Below are positions 33,691 through 46,499 of a stretch of 64,000 bases of DNA, piece after piece (within the stretch, counting starts at the first letter, position 1; the number at the start of each line of letters is the position of its first letter). This stretch comes from Sapria himalayana. Its lineage: Eukaryota > Streptophyta > Magnoliopsida > Malpighiales > Rafflesiaceae. Location: positions 784,350-848,349 of the forward strand of contig JAREIK010002635.1 in NCBI GenBank assembly GCA_029783825.1, in the 5' to 3' direction. Made by a program: the position numbers and the translations under genes. Below the pieces are notes generated by a model that was given only the letters and a program-made list of their open reading frames with translations, did no database searches and had not been told where the DNA came from.

Positions 33691-36337
33691 TCAATCGTCA
33701 ATCGACATATCATGAGAATCATCAGCCGCAACATCAAGATCAGTATCATATGGATCATCATCATCAGCAATCAACTCCTCCGCCATCGCAGTGGATGCGA
33801 CTGCAGTCCTTATCCCAGTCTCAGCTCCTGCACGATCATGGATACTAAACCTCGAATCCTCTCAATCCATCAAACAAGCCAAGGTCTCAACAATATTTGG
33901 ACGTAATCTCGATCTCCTATTCGAAATCACGTTCACTGCAATAGAAAAAGCAGACTCCGATGCTACGCTCGACACCGGAGGAGTCAGTAGATCCTGTGTC
34001 ATCCTATATAGCACGAAAAAGGTGGACTCATATGATTTCCACTACTGTAATAAATCAAGATTCTTAGTATCAGAATGTGATAGGATTGAGCAGTAATTGG
34101 TATCTAAGTACCGAGACAGCTCGCTCCTATGTGATGGTTCACCCTTATATTTCCCCATCGATAGCTGAATGGAAAAATCATCATCTCCGAATAAGGTATC
34201 AATGTCTGTAATCACAGTCTCACTACTACTACCACCATACCTAGTATCATAGTATGTGAACAGGTCAGTCAACTTCTCGTGAATGAACCCTTCAGGTGAG
34301 TCTTCCAGGTTCATGCACGAGGAAATGTAACTCAGGGTGTTTTATACTCCTTCCACCTTAGCCCTAGGGTCCATGCATGCAGCGAGGCAATAAAGAGATA
34401 GAACGGTAGACCAGTACTTCAAGTACTTGGTTTCCATCTCTGCAACCATATGGTTAAGTGTCGAGTCAGCTCGATACTTCCTAAACATGCTACTAATATT
34501 GCATATGCACCGGAGTGCAATGCAAGTGGTGGGCGTATAAACCGACGAACACATGTTCGTCGTGTCATAAAAAATTTTCAGGAATTTCATAAATGAAATT
34601 CCTGAAGCCCAGTCAGTGTCGTCAATAATAAGTTCGTCGCTCTTACTATTGACGTAGTCGGATATCACGTGTTCGTATCCAACACGTGATTCCGATATCA
34701 GGTACATGTAATTCCAACGATGTCTCACATCCGATTGGAATTTCTTCTTCATAAGATTCGCAAACAAACAGAGACTACTAAACTCTTGTTGTCTGCTAGG
34801 AGTGCAAATATATTTTAGTGCATTACGTATATTATCCAACGCGGGCGAACACACCTTCATACCCGCTTGAACAATCAGGTTAATCACGTGACACATACAT
34901 CTGACATGAAAGATCTCTCCTAATGGTGCGTCTCTAATATTACTAACAAACATATTGATCATTACTCCATTATTAGATACGTTATCAAATGTGACACTAA
35001 ATTTTATTTTGAATTTTATATTCCCTAAAGATTTTCATCATACACTCAAAAATGGTCGGGTCATCATGAGGATGAAGAATCTCAGAGAATCCTAAAATTT
35101 TTTTATTGATTGTCCAGTATGAATCTACATAGTGGCTGGTGAGAGATGCATAAGAATATTCATCGTGAATTGTCCAGATATCGGATGTCACGGATAGAGG
35201 TGTCAAACGAGCCGGCCGGCCCGGCCCAGCCCTGCCCGAATTTTTTGGGCACGAGCGTGCCGCCGTGCCTGGCCCAGCACGGTTTAAAATAAACGGGCTT
35301 GGCACGGCCCGAATGCACGGCGGGCGGCCCGGCACGGTGGGCCGGGCCCAGCACGGCCGGCAGGTGCCGTGCCTTGCCGGCCCTCTCGGGCTTGCCTGTC
35401 CGAGCGGTTCAGGATACGGGGGACCCCGGGTCGGGTCGAATCAGACCCAACCCACGGTCTTTTTTTGCGGGAGGGGCATCGTGGGGTCAGGCCCACGGGA
35501 CACCCGACACGGGACAAACCCGTGCCGGTGTGCCGTGCCGCAGGCAAAACCGTGCCGGGTCAGGCACGGCATGACACGGGCTATGCACGGCACGGCTCGT
35601 GCCTAACCCGAGCACGGCACGGGCCCAGGCAGGATATTTTTCTGTGTCGGGCCGGCCCAGGCACAACTGAACTGTGTCGTGCCTCGTGCCTGGCCGGGTC
35701 GGCCCGGCCCAGTTGACACCTTTAGTCACGGACACCACTCCACTATATGCCATAAATTCCTTAATTATTTTTTATTTTTCTAATTTATATATCTTTAGTA
35801 TGTCATTCCTAGATGTGGACCTAGGAATCCTACAATAGGCAGGCTGAAAATATGTCTGCATGATACGCACTACCCTTGAATTTTCCGAAAGTCTAATCGG
35901 AAGACTCATCAATGTGATGAGCCTGGTCATGCAGTCCCTACCCAACTCGCTGGAGTATATGAATGGAGTAAACTTTGAGACTGAACTCGATCCAATCTCA
36001 AAAAATACAGTGTCAAGTTGGGTTTGCCTAGGATCTAATGATCCATGTTTTTTGGTGCATAATTCGGCATGCATCTTAAGGTGCCCAGTCTCAAACGAAC
36101 TCTTACATGTTAAAAGTCCCATAAAATATTTGCACTGTGTCATTTATTGTTCCTCACCCCTTACATTTTTTTGTTTTATTATATTAAAATGAGTCTAAAC
36201 TACAGAAGTCCTCCTAGTTTTTTATTTTTTAGAAGTTTGGGTTGAGACGACTGGAGAAACCAAAGTTTCAGCAGCCTCAGACCTCTGTGTAATATTTTTA
36301 TTTCTAAATTTAAATATGTTTCAGTTGTATTTATCAT
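33691..36337 (-). pseudogene. hAT transposase of copy 2, disrupted
   Basis: Minus-strand remnant of the same transposase as at 24266-26395. Surviving frames: BED region (36143 down to 35772, with MTQCKYFMGLLTCKS and HLKMHAELC; the second finger cysteine is again aromatic, Phe); the SDIWT block after a 538-bp interruption (35187-35732); a CHVINL to KYRAD block (34962-34342); and SRYLDTNYC (34314-34042), followed by the dimerisation domain with PPVSSVASES. A 2-base deletion near 34990, compared with copy 1, shifts the frame, and several stops are present. In-frame TAA codons at 36224 and 35774 sit at exactly the same distances from the MTQC/MAQC methionine (81 and 369 bases) as the stops at 24386 and 24836 in copy 1. 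The tryptophan replaced by a stop at 24956 in copy 1 is intact here. Confidence 0.9.
35195..35724. mobile_element. Nested 530-bp non-autonomous hAT
   Basis: Termini TAGAGGTGTCAAACGAGCC and GGCCCAGTTGACACCTTTA, flanked by the perfect 8-bp duplication GTCACGGA (35187-35194 and 35725-35732), inside the transposase gene of hAT copy 2 just before its SDIW block. The interior is almost entirely CGGCACGG / GGCCGGCCCGG repeats. ORFs of 60-115 codons on both strands across it (for example 35369-35716) are low-complexity GC artefacts. Removing the element and one duplication restores the host reading frame register. Confidence 0.95.
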
Positions 36338-37207
36338 TTTTTTATGATTTTTGTTTCTAAGAATAGTTTAATAAAGACTAGATAACTGATTTTAATTTTT
36401 CTTAATTTTGGTCTAGAGAGAGAAATTATAGAGAGAAAAAGTTAAAAAAAATTGTAAAATAAATTACCCGGTAAAAGTAGTGAGGTCGATCACGTGCACG
36501 GTGCACCACAGTCAAGCTCTAATGTTCAAAACTCAAGTTGAGATTTACGAAAATCCAAGCCGAATGCCAAAATCTCGAGGCCCGAGAGTGAGAAGCAAGA
36601 TTTTTGAGAGAGAAATAGAACGATTTGAGAGAATTTATGTTTTTGAAAAACATAAATATTAAAGGGAGGGGGATAGAATTTATAGATTAAAGATATTAAT
36701 TTTTTATTAAAAAAATAATTAATTTTTTTGAATTTTTTTTAATTTTTTAGGGGGCAAAATCATGAGGACCGTTGGATTATGCCCCCTAACCATTGGAGGC
36801 GAGATCCAACAGCTGAAAAAATATATTTATATTAATTTTTTTTTCCCGTTGGGGGATCTTGGTCGGTTCAGGCCTCGTGGAAGTGGGACAACGTGTCGGG
36901 TCCAATCAGACCCGACCCACGGTCTTTTTTGAGGGAGGGGCGTGGGTCTATCGAGGGGTAGCCATAGGCAGTAGGCTCGAGGGACACCCAGCACGAGACG
37001 AACCCATGCCGGTGTGCCGTGCCACGGGTCGAACCGTGCCAGGTCAGGCACGACACGGCACAAGCCAGGCACGACACGGCACGGCTCGTGCCTAACCCGG
37101 GCACGGCACGGGCCCGAGCACGGTTTTTTCTCCTGTTGAGCTGGCCCAGGCACGGCCGAACAGTGCCGTGCCTCGTGCCAGGCCAGGCTGGCCGGTTTAC
37201 ACCTCTA

Positions 37208-37215
37208 CCTTAATA
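37208..37215. repeat. 8-bp target-site duplication, right copy, hAT copy 2
   Basis: CCTTAATA, identical to 33091-33098. Confidence 0.95.
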
Positions 37216-39229
37216 TATGCTTTTGAGTTGTTTCACTTAAATGACAATATTACCTAGATGCTAGCACACAGATTAATATATCATGATGAGGCGACACACT
37301 ATGTAGTCTAGACACAATTATATACGACAATTAATATTTGAATATGAATATTGTTTTGCAGACACGGATCATTAGTGAACAACATTTTTTAATTTTCTCA
37401 AAAATTTATCAGAGGATAATCCAAACGTCTACAATTGCACCTAGATTAAGTGAGTTGGAATGCTCAATCATACTACTATAGTGACTTCTTTGCATGGTGG
37501 CAATGAGTGAGCCGCAAGAGAATACTCTTAGAGGAAAGAAACAGGTAGTAAGTTGGTTTTTTTTTATTGAAGATTGGGACATACTTAGAAGAAGTAATAA
37601 ACTTTACATCCTTACTTACAAATAACATTTTGAAGTTCAATGGTTATACAACAAACTGTCAAATCTCCTCATGTTGGACCTTTTACATGTACACTTAGTA
37701 GTTTTGTTATAATGACTCAGTAAAAGTATTCAAAATTTTATTTAAAGGGCTACTTGCTTCTGCCGAGACATTTCTATAATTACTACTCTCCATTCACATC
37801 ATCTCACTTCATACTTTTAGATCATAAACTAAAAAGTAAATAACATGTCACAAAAAATCATACTTTTTTTTCTTTTGTCGAATATCAAACTTTTAATATT
37901 ATTATGATCAAAGATACCAATATATGACTAGAGGGCATAGCAATGTCTAAGTTATGTATATTTTTTAACACATTTTTTTGTACTCAAATTTCATTATAAT
38001 TTATTTTCAATTAGTTATTTTCCTAAATAATTGAATTGTAACATTATATTTGTTTTCTTTTGATATTTCTGTGCAGGTTCATCATGCCAAAAAGATAACT
38101 TTCACAAAAATTAAGCGAGATGGATAATACCTATTTTTCTTCACCCTCAAGAGCCCCTCTATGTGTTAGGCTACCATTAATCCACTAGTTACACACTCCA
38201 GATATCACATTCATCATTGGATAAGTTCATGATTATGAAGTCAAGAATCAAGAGGATCATTTCTATTAATTGTAAGATATCAATTATAAAATCATATTAT
38301 CAACCATGTTAGAAGGATGTTAGAAAGAATTCATTATATATGATTTATTCAAATATTTAAGAATTTTATAAAATGATCACATATGATAGTTTAAGATATT
38401 TTTTTTATTAATTAATTATAATAAATATATATAATTATTTATTTTAAAAATATAATCTCAAATTTTATCTATTTTTATTAAATTTTATCAAATATTAAAA
38501 TTACTATTTGATTGTAACATTAAAATATTAAGAAATAATTTTTTTTGAATATAATTCATATTAACTTTCTTGTTTCTTTGATGAGCATGTAATAATTCAT
38601 CAAATATCTCATGTTGACACTTCTACATAAAATAGGATGACATAAAGGAAAAACTAATATTTAATTAAGATAACTATTACACAGATAATTATGGGTAGCA
38701 AACGAGTTGGGCATCCCTTGTAGAACCCACTTTTGCCAGCCCAAACATCGCCTGATACGGCCAAACCCATGCTTGGAACATGCACCCACTTTTGCCAATC
38801 AAAAGAGATCTTAATGTAATTCAAATATTAGAATTTGTCAATTAAAGTAATACTTATTTATGATTAACACCTTAATGTAGCTTAAGAATTAATATTGTAA
38901 TTTTCAAAGTCTATTATTAGTTGTATGTAAGTATTTATTGTAAAGATTAACTATGATGATAAAGTATTTTATGATGATATTATTTCAAATATTTATATCC
39001 CGTACAACTTCTTATGGATAAATGAAATATCACTTGAACGTGAAAAATATCTTTCTTCAAGATAATCTAAAGAGAGTTTATGTGAATCAATCACACAATT
39101 TTCAAGTATGGACAAGTTTTCAAATCTATTTTGCAAATTACTAAAGAGTATATAAAAAGTATTTATCGAGAACTTAATTTGTGAAATTTTCAGATATAAT
39201 TACTACTTTTGTGTTGCACTGATGTCACA
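37216..39229. other. AT-rich decayed DNA with a short hAT end fragment
   Basis: About 38690-38800 reads TGGGTAGCAAACGAGTTGGGC followed by CCAGCCCAAAC-type repeats, a decayed hAT left end without partner. The remainder is probably the 5' part of the plus-strand copia remnant that becomes recognisable at 39230, but gag and integrase motifs are not legible. Confidence 0.4.
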
Positions 39230-40455
39230 AATTATTATTTATTTATCATAAAAGTTCAAATGATATATTTATTTTTCTAATTATGTGTGTGTGTATCTAT
39301 TATATATGATGAAAGGTTAAAAATTAACTAACTTGATGAGTACCTTCAATAATATTTTCAGATAGTTAATCTTAAAAGACTCGGGTATTTTCTTGATACT
39401 CATATCAAGCTAGGTACAAGCTTTTTATATAATATGAATCATCCAATTGATTTTATTACATACAAGAAAACTGTAAGAAAATTTAATAATTTAATAATCA
39501 TTATATTGCTATAACATATATAATTAGTATAATTAGTCATTTCTTAAATTTTCTACATAAAACTCACTTTGATGTGGCTCTTTGCTTACTTGGAAAACAA
39601 TATATACAAGTAAGCGGGCTAAAATGGACCAAAGCCATGGGACAAAGGTGGGAAACGAATGTGCTCTTCGCCAAATTTGGTCCAGGCCCCTGCCAAATGG
39701 GTCTTGGTCAATTCATGCCTCAGACTATTGAGTAGCAGATAGATTGGGGATGAAAAAATACCATTTTTTAAAAGATAATGGATCAATATATATAGATAGA
39801 CCTAATCACAATCTTTTCAATGCAAAGAATAGTTAGTAGTCCGAGACCTAGCTAGTCGTTAGCTCAAACTCATATTGCCATGGGCTAGCACAAGGTGGTG
39901 TCATGCTCATGATGAGCTAGCCATGAGCACAAGTCATGCATGAGCTCGTGCTCAAGTCAAGCTAGCAATGGACTCGTGCCTGACATGGCATATGCCTTGA
40001 GCAAACTCATGCCAGGTTCATTGCAAACCTAATCTGATCCGACCTAACCCAGCACGACTAAGTTTACCTAGCAAGTCACCAAGTTGTGTCTTGCTACATC
40101 ATTTTGGAAACATACCAAGCCAATTGGAAAGCATAGTTAGGCCCACAAAAATAGGATTGTGTCGGCCAACCTAGCAACCTAGCATGGCTCGTTTGACACT
40201 TCTACTTAGAAATAAAAAAAAAATGGGTGGCTTAGTATCTCATTTAGTAATCATTGACATTTTCAACTAGCCACATATTCAGATTCTGATTGAATATCAG
40301 CTTGCATAATCATAAAAACTATTACAGTTCATTATACTTTTTAATGATAATCTTATCTCTTGAAAAAATAAATAATTGACAATTATCTTGAGATCTCATA
40401 CAAAGGCAGAGAGTAAAATAATATGATCATAATCACTTATAATATTTTTGGATCA
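39230..40455 (+). pseudogene. Ty1/copia RT/RNase H remnant split by a hAT-like insert
   Basis: On the plus strand: an SSNDIFIFLIMCVC-like RT piece (39245-39290), an LKRLGYFLDTHIKLGTSFLY-like piece (about 39373-39435), and ISHFLNFLHKTHFDVALCLLGKQYIQ (about 39535-39610), equivalent to the VSQFMHSPR..H..AALRILRYIKG segment. After a GC-rich insert the reading continues at about 40280 with a DIQ.LIEYQLAQS-like piece and FNDNLISWKNK (about 40345-40385), equivalent to the copia RNase H block FLGDNLISWKSKKQ. Many stops. The match of both halves to consecutive parts of one protein supports an insertion between them. Confidence 0.65.
39611..40203 (+). mobile_element. hAT-like insert within the copia remnant
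   Basis: GC-richer sequence with GAGCTCGTGC / GGCATGGC-type repeats ending in CTCGTTTGACACTTCTA (40187-40203), a clear right terminus. The left end (around AAGCGGGCTAAAATGG) is too decayed to call, and no 8-bp duplication was found. Confidence 0.55.
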
Positions 40456-41257
40456 TATATCTTTTTGAGGAGATCAGATTTCTAGTTTCTTCACAAACTA
40501 CAATCAACTATGATAGTCAAAGAATAATATATATAATTTTTAATCTAGTATTCCACAAGCAAATAAAACACATAAAGATAAATTGTTTCTTCTTCGAAAA
40601 AAATATTTATAATGAAATCATTGTCACGACTTATATACTTAGCATATATCAGATAGTCAATATATTCATGAAAGTCATGAAAATTTCTTAGTTTATATTT
40701 CTTTCTTCTAAGCTTGGTGCTCTGTATATCACTTTGATTTGATTTTTTTATCCCCCCCCCAACTCATTTCATAGTATCCCTTAGCTCATATATATGAGTT
40801 TTGGAGCCCAGGGTCAGAAAAATAAAACCCTCATACTAACAGTAAGAAAAGAGTGATTAGCAAAGATAACATACAATACATATCTAACATGATACTCATA
40901 TTACTTAGAGAACTAAAATTCATATAATCAAATATGATTAAATCATAAATATACTTTGATTATGATAATACTAATAATAATAATAATAATTACAAATATA
41001 TTTAATAAATATTTACTAATCACTCAAATTTTCAATAAAATTAATATAGAATAATCATCATTTCAAAATCATCAATAAATCATTATAAATATAAAATTAA
41101 AACATAATAAAAAATATATGACAAGATAATAAATAATAATTATGAAATATACATAATGATAATATATTATAAATAATATAAAATAAAAATAAATAAATAA
41201 TTGTCATTACTAATCATTTAAACATACAAAAACATAATCACATTAGTAACAAATATC
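40456..41257. other. AT-rich DNA, with a short TAA microsatellite
   Basis: Includes CTAATAATAATAATAATAATT near 40970-40990 and a run of nine C near 40755. Presumably the 3' part of the copia element. No gene. Confidence 0.4.
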
Positions 41258-41265
41258 CAAAAAAT

Positions 41266-44200
41266 TAAAGTTGTCAACCGGGCAATGCGCGCCTTGGCCC
41301 TGCATGAGGCACGCACGATTCGGTCGTGTCTGGGCCGGCACGGCATGGAAATTTCGCATGCTCGTGCCCGTGTCGTGCCTGTCCACGGAACCAACCATGT
41401 CGTGTCGTGTCAAGGCCAACCGGGCCTAGTGCCGTGCCTAGCCCGGCACGGTTCTGTGGCCCATTGGCACGATAACTCGACACAACCCGAGACACTACCC
41501 CACCCCACCTAGCACCAGCGCCCAGTGGCAGCAGCATTCAGGAAACTACCCGAGCTCGAGTCTGATTCCACCCCTCCCCACCCGACACACGAGCCTACAC
41601 CCAACGGTTCGATATTAAAAAAAAATAAAATAAAATAATTTGAATTTTAACTATTGGATTTTGCCTCCAATAGCTATGGGACAGAATTTAATGATCCTCG
41701 TGATTCTGCTCCCTAATTATTAATAAAAAATAAAAAAAATACATAAAAATTACTTTTTTTAACAAAAATCATTCCTATAATCTATAAAAGCCCCCCCTAC
41801 AATTTTTATGTTTTTCAAAAACATAAATTCTCAATCTCTCAAATCTCTTCTCTCTCTTGAGATTTCGGCATTCAGCTCAACTTTGGAAGTTTGAATCTTA
41901 GTGTGGACTGTGGTGCACGTTATCTACCTTTACACTACTTTACGGGTATTTTTATTTTTTATTTATTATTTAACTAAAACTATTAACTTAATAATTAATA
42001 TTTAAAAATAATTAGTAATTTTTTACTCTCACTCTCTAGTCTTTACTCTTTAATCTATTTCTATCATCTAGGTTCTACTTCTTGTCTAAAAAAACCAAAA
42101 AAATAACTAATACTAATGAAACTTATTTAAATTTAGAAAATAAAAATCTTACACAAATATCCAAAGCTACTAAAACTTTGATTTCTTCGGTCGTCTAAAC
42201 TCAAACATCTAAAAAACAAAAAACTAGAAAAACAACGATAATTTGGACTTATTTTAATATAATAAAATAAAAAAATATTAGTGATTAGAAAGAAGAAATG
42301 ACACAGTACAAATATTATATAAGAATTTTAACTTGTAAGAATATATTTGAGGACTGGGCACCATAAGAGGTATGCTAAAATATGCATCAAAAAATATGGT
42401 TCATTAGATCCTAGGCAAACCCAACTTAGCAGTGTATTTTTTAAGGTTGGATCGAGTTCAGTCTCAAAATTTATTTCCTTCATATAATGTAGTAAGTTGG
42501 GTAGGGATAGCATGGCCAAACTTATCACATTGATGGGTCTTCCGATCAGATTTTCAAAAGATCCAAGGATAATAAGTATCATACAGACATATTTTTAATC
42601 TGCTTACTATATGATTCATAAGTCCACATCTGGAAACGACATAATAAAATTTTATTAAGTTATAAAAATAAATAATAATTAATAAATTTATTATATATAA
42701 TTGAGTGGTGTCCGTGAAGTCCGATATCTAGACAAGTCACGATGATTCATCTTATACATATCTCATCGCCCACTATGTAGATTATAGATTCAAAATAGAC
42801 AATAAATAAAAAAAATTTAGGATTCTCTAAGATTCTTCATCCTCATGATGACCTGGTCATTTTTGAGTATATGATGAAGATCTTTAGAGAATATAAAATT
42901 CAAAATAAACTTTTTAGTATCACATTAGATAACACATCTAATAATGGAGTTGTGATTAACATGTTTGTTAGGAATATTAGAGATACACCATTGAGAGAGA
43001 TTTTCCACGTCAGATGTATTTGTCACGTGATTAACCTGATTATACAATCGGGTATGATGGTGTGTTCTCCCGCTTTGGATAATATATATAATGCACTAAA
43101 ATGTATTCGCATGTCTCACAGAAAAAAGAAATTTGGTAGTCTCTATTTGTCTGCAAATCTTAAGAAGAAATTCCAATCAAATATGAGACACCATTGGAAT
43201 TACACGTACCTAATGTTGGAGTCTTATGTTGAATACGAACAAGTAATATTCGACTACGTCAATAATAAGAGTAATAAACTTTTTATTGATAATAGTGACT
43301 GAGCTACAGAAATTTTATTTAAAAAATTCCGGTAGATTTTTTATGATACGACGAACATGTATTCGAAAGTTTATACTCTCACGACTTGCATTACACTCAG
43401 ATACATATGTAACATTAGTAACATTTTTAAAAAGTATCGAGCTGACCCAACACTTAGTCATATTATTGCAGAGATGGAAACTAAATACTTAAAGTATTGA
43501 TCCACCATTTCATCTCTATATTGTCTCGCTGCATGCATGGACCCTAGGATTAAGATGGAAGGGATAGATAATATTTTGACCTATATTTCCTCGTGCATGA
43601 ATCTGGAAGTCCAACTTGAAGGATTTATTCACGAGAAATTGACTAACTTTTTCACATATTACGATACTAAATATGAAGATATTAATAGTGAGACTGAGAG
43701 TACAAACATAGATAACATCTTCATCGATGATTTTTTCATTCAATTAGCGAGTATGGAACGACGGGATGCACCATCGCATAGGAGCGAGCTTTCTCGGTAC
43801 TTAGATACCGATTACTGCTCAATCCATCCACATTCTGATACTAAGAATTTTAATATATTACAGTAATAGAATTCATATGATTCCACCTTTCCCATGCTAT
43901 CTAGGATGGCACGGGATTTACTGACTCCTCCGGCATCGAGCGTAACATCAGAGTCTACTTTTTATATTGCAGTTAATGTGATTTCGAATAGGAGATCAAG
44001 ATTAAATTTTGATATTGTTGAGACCTTAGTATACATGAAGAACTAAAAGGATTCAAGATTTAGCATCCAGAATCATGCTAAGACAAAGACTACAGCCGCA
44101 GCAAAAATAAAAAAATTAATTGTTGATAATGACGATTCATATGATAGTGATTTTGATATTACGGTTGAGGATGATCATGATATACCGATGGGCGGTTAAT

Positions 44201-44922
44201 AAAATTATTCGTTGCCACGCCACATGCCATTGCCACTTGATGTCTCACGGTTGACGATTGTGGGATTGCAACAGGCTGACACCCAACCGCGATACTTATG
44301 TTACATTTATACTTATGCTTATGAATTTTGTGTTATTCTTGATTCTGATTTTTAATTTCAATATTTTGTTTTGTATGCTTTTTTATTTACATTATATTTG
44401 CTTTGGTTTAAGATTGACCGATTGGATTTTTAGTTTGCGTTTGACTTTGTAACTTTGTAATTTTTGTTAAAGAAATTTTATATTTAATTTATTTTTATAT
44501 TTAAAATTTTCATTTAAAAATTCTATAATTTAATTCTAATAAATTATAATATAAATCTATTAATCTAATTAAAACATGATTAAAATAACAAAAAAATTAA
44601 ACTTTATAACTATTCAATAATTTTCAAATTACAATTTAAATATTTTTAAACATTATCTAATCTAATATATATTTTATAACTACATATATATTAAAAACAA
44701 AAAAAAATTACAATTTTTTTAAACTAGCCCGTACGGGCCTGACCCGGCACGATAATAACCAGCCGTGTCGGCGGGCCGTGCCAGGCCTAGCCTAAAGAAA
44801 CCATGCCGAGCAAGGCATGGCACGGAACAATAACCATGTCGTGCCTTGCCTGGCACGAAATCACGGTCGAGCTGACTAAAAATGGACTGGGCAGACCCAG
44901 CACAACCCATTTGACACATCTA
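41266..44922 (+). mobile_element. hAT element copy 3, full-length, aged
   Basis: A 3657-bp element with termini TAAAGTTGTCAACCGGGC and CCCATTTGACACATCTA. Flanks CAAAAAAT (41258-41265) and CAAAAAAC (44923-44930) match at 7 of 8. Layout is as in copy 1: GC-rich ends, inverted pair TATTGGATTTTGCC / AGAATTTAATGA (about 41650-41700), leader with CTCTTCTCTCTC (about 41845), transposase, AT-rich 3' region. Divergence of both termini and the duplication makes it older than copies 1 and 2. Confidence 0.9.
42101..44199 (+). pseudogene. hAT transposase of copy 3, multiple frameshifts and stops
   Basis: The initiating ATG is ATA in this copy. Open pieces: MMKIFREYKIQNK to YVNNKSN (42871-43302), which holds the TLDNTSNNG motif with the second presumed catalytic Asp and the HVRCICHVINL motif; and MDPRIKMEG to HSDTKNF (43537-43866), with the SRYLDTDYC start of the dimerisation region, which continues past a stop as ARDLLTPPA and a SESTF-like block (about 43905-43970). 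The BED region (from 42298, MTQYKYYI) has lost its first cysteine too. At 42217 it has CAA where copies 1 and 2 have TAA, so this copy preserves the older codon. Inactive. Confidence 0.85.
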
Positions 44923-44930
44923 CAAAAAAC

Positions 44931-46499
44931 ATGTTTGTACATATATACATATGTACCTTTTAGTGATTTTATCATAAAACATAAATAGAATAGTATTGAT
45001 ATTTTTTATTAGGTAAGCAAGAATATTTTCACTAAAATTCTCTTTTCATCTAGCCCACCTCTCACTTAACATGTGTTAACTGTTAACATAATTTATTTTT
45101 ATAACTTTGATAAATAATTTTAAAGTACAATGCATCTTGTTGAAAGCACCTGGCTATGGATCACAAAGGCCCCGAGCACAATTGCAACTTCTCCTAGGAG
45201 CAGTGGAGCACCATAAAAAACTATGATAAATATAAAAATAATTTACAAATTAATTAATTTTTTAAATATAATCTATCTTTTGTCTTCCACTTTGAAATTT
45301 TGTGAACAATATTCAGTTTAATTTTTATATTTCACTTGAGATGATTGTTGGAAATAGATGTTAAATTTGTTACCGAAAAAATGTATTGTAAAAAATAGGA
45401 TGGCAATGTAATAGGGGAAATAGTTGTTTGGCTTAAACAAATGGGTTGGAAACATGATATGCGAAATAGGGGGCATTCATTTTTATACTGTGCAAGCATG
45501 AAAAGAAATAGGGGTCAATGGCTTCTAAACTGACCAGAAATTATATGTTGACAAAAAAATATATGTTCACAAAATTTCTGGTGAATATATGTTCACAAAA
45601 AAAAAAACTGACCAGAAATTATAGATCAAGATGGCACTTACATGCGACATTCAACGCTTCCACCATGGTTACAAAAAGGGCAACAGAAAACAGTGTCAAG
45701 CTTGGGCATCTTCTTCTTGGGAGGAGCTTTTCGTTTTGCCTTTCTCTTTCCCATTGGAGCAAGCCAAAATCCAATATAAAATTGCTAACTAAAAAGTTCA
45801 AGCAAGTAAATACAAAGTAAATTTAGATGGATAATTTAATTAAATAACCTATGACCAACCATAAAAATTTTTCAATATATTTTGTTCCATAATCCACTCA
45901 TTGCCAAGTTAACAATCCCAAGAAAACATATGTATAAAAAATTATTTCCAAATTGTTAATCTATTAAATACATGAGAAGGTGACCACAACACTTCAATTC
46001 AGGCTTGCTATAGTTTTAGTCTAGTGTTATCATGAAAACAAGAAGGGAGGAAAAAGAAAAAGAGAAAAAATAAATGAAAAAATTACTAAATAAAAAATAA
46101 TTTTTTGAATACACATAATGTTACATATATGATTTAAGACAGCACATAAGTTGAGCACTCTCAAACAATAAAAAACAAATAATAAATAATAAATTTAAAA
46201 ACTCAAAACCTCCTTTCTAGTTGAGGCATACATGTCATAGAATCCTAGCTTGGAAGAGAAAAAAAAAGATAGATACATAAGACATAATGATCAAACCATT
46301 TTAGAACTTCTCCCATATAACGTAGCAACCAACATCAATATATTTTGTCTACTAGTAAAATATTAGGTTGTTAACAATGTACCAAATTATCTAAATGAAA
46401 CAGTACATTGTCATCAATATTTGAACTGGTAGGCAAAGCTCCTCTAAAAAATATATGATTCATTAAAGTTCACAAATAACTAATAACATAGTTTTTATT
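44931..46499. other. Probable 3' LTR region of a minus-strand copia element
   Basis: About 46030-46230 resembles 48945-49165 (shared A/G-rich tract, TTTTTTGAATACACATAAT versus TTTTGAATATACATAAT, then CTCTCAAACAATAAAAAACAA versus CTCCCAAATCCAAATAATG), fitting a pair of aged LTRs on both sides of the copia remnant at 46500-48050. AAACTGACCAGAAATTATA occurs twice (near 45525 and 45605). The ORFs at 45518-45820 and 45619-45801 show no family match. Confidence 0.45.

Larger units (their letters stand above)
33099..37207 (-). mobile_element. hAT element copy 2, full-length, with a nested hAT
   Basis: A 4109-bp element in minus orientation with termini TAGAGGTGAAAAACAGGCC (left) and GGCCGGTTTACACCTCTA (right), flanked by a perfect 8-bp duplication CCTTAATA. 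Subtracting the 530-bp insert and its duplicated 8 bp leaves 3571 bp, close to the 3444 bp of copy 1. Layout matches copy 1 in reverse: GC-rich ends, the inverted pair with CGTTGGATTATGCC / CGAGATCCAACAG (about 36770-36810), leader, transposase. The termini have more changes than those of copy 1. Confidence 0.95.

Noticed and set aside
35265..35753. Several ORFs of 75-115 codons on both strands
   Set aside because: Chance frames through the GC-rich subterminal repeats of the nested 530-bp hAT element.
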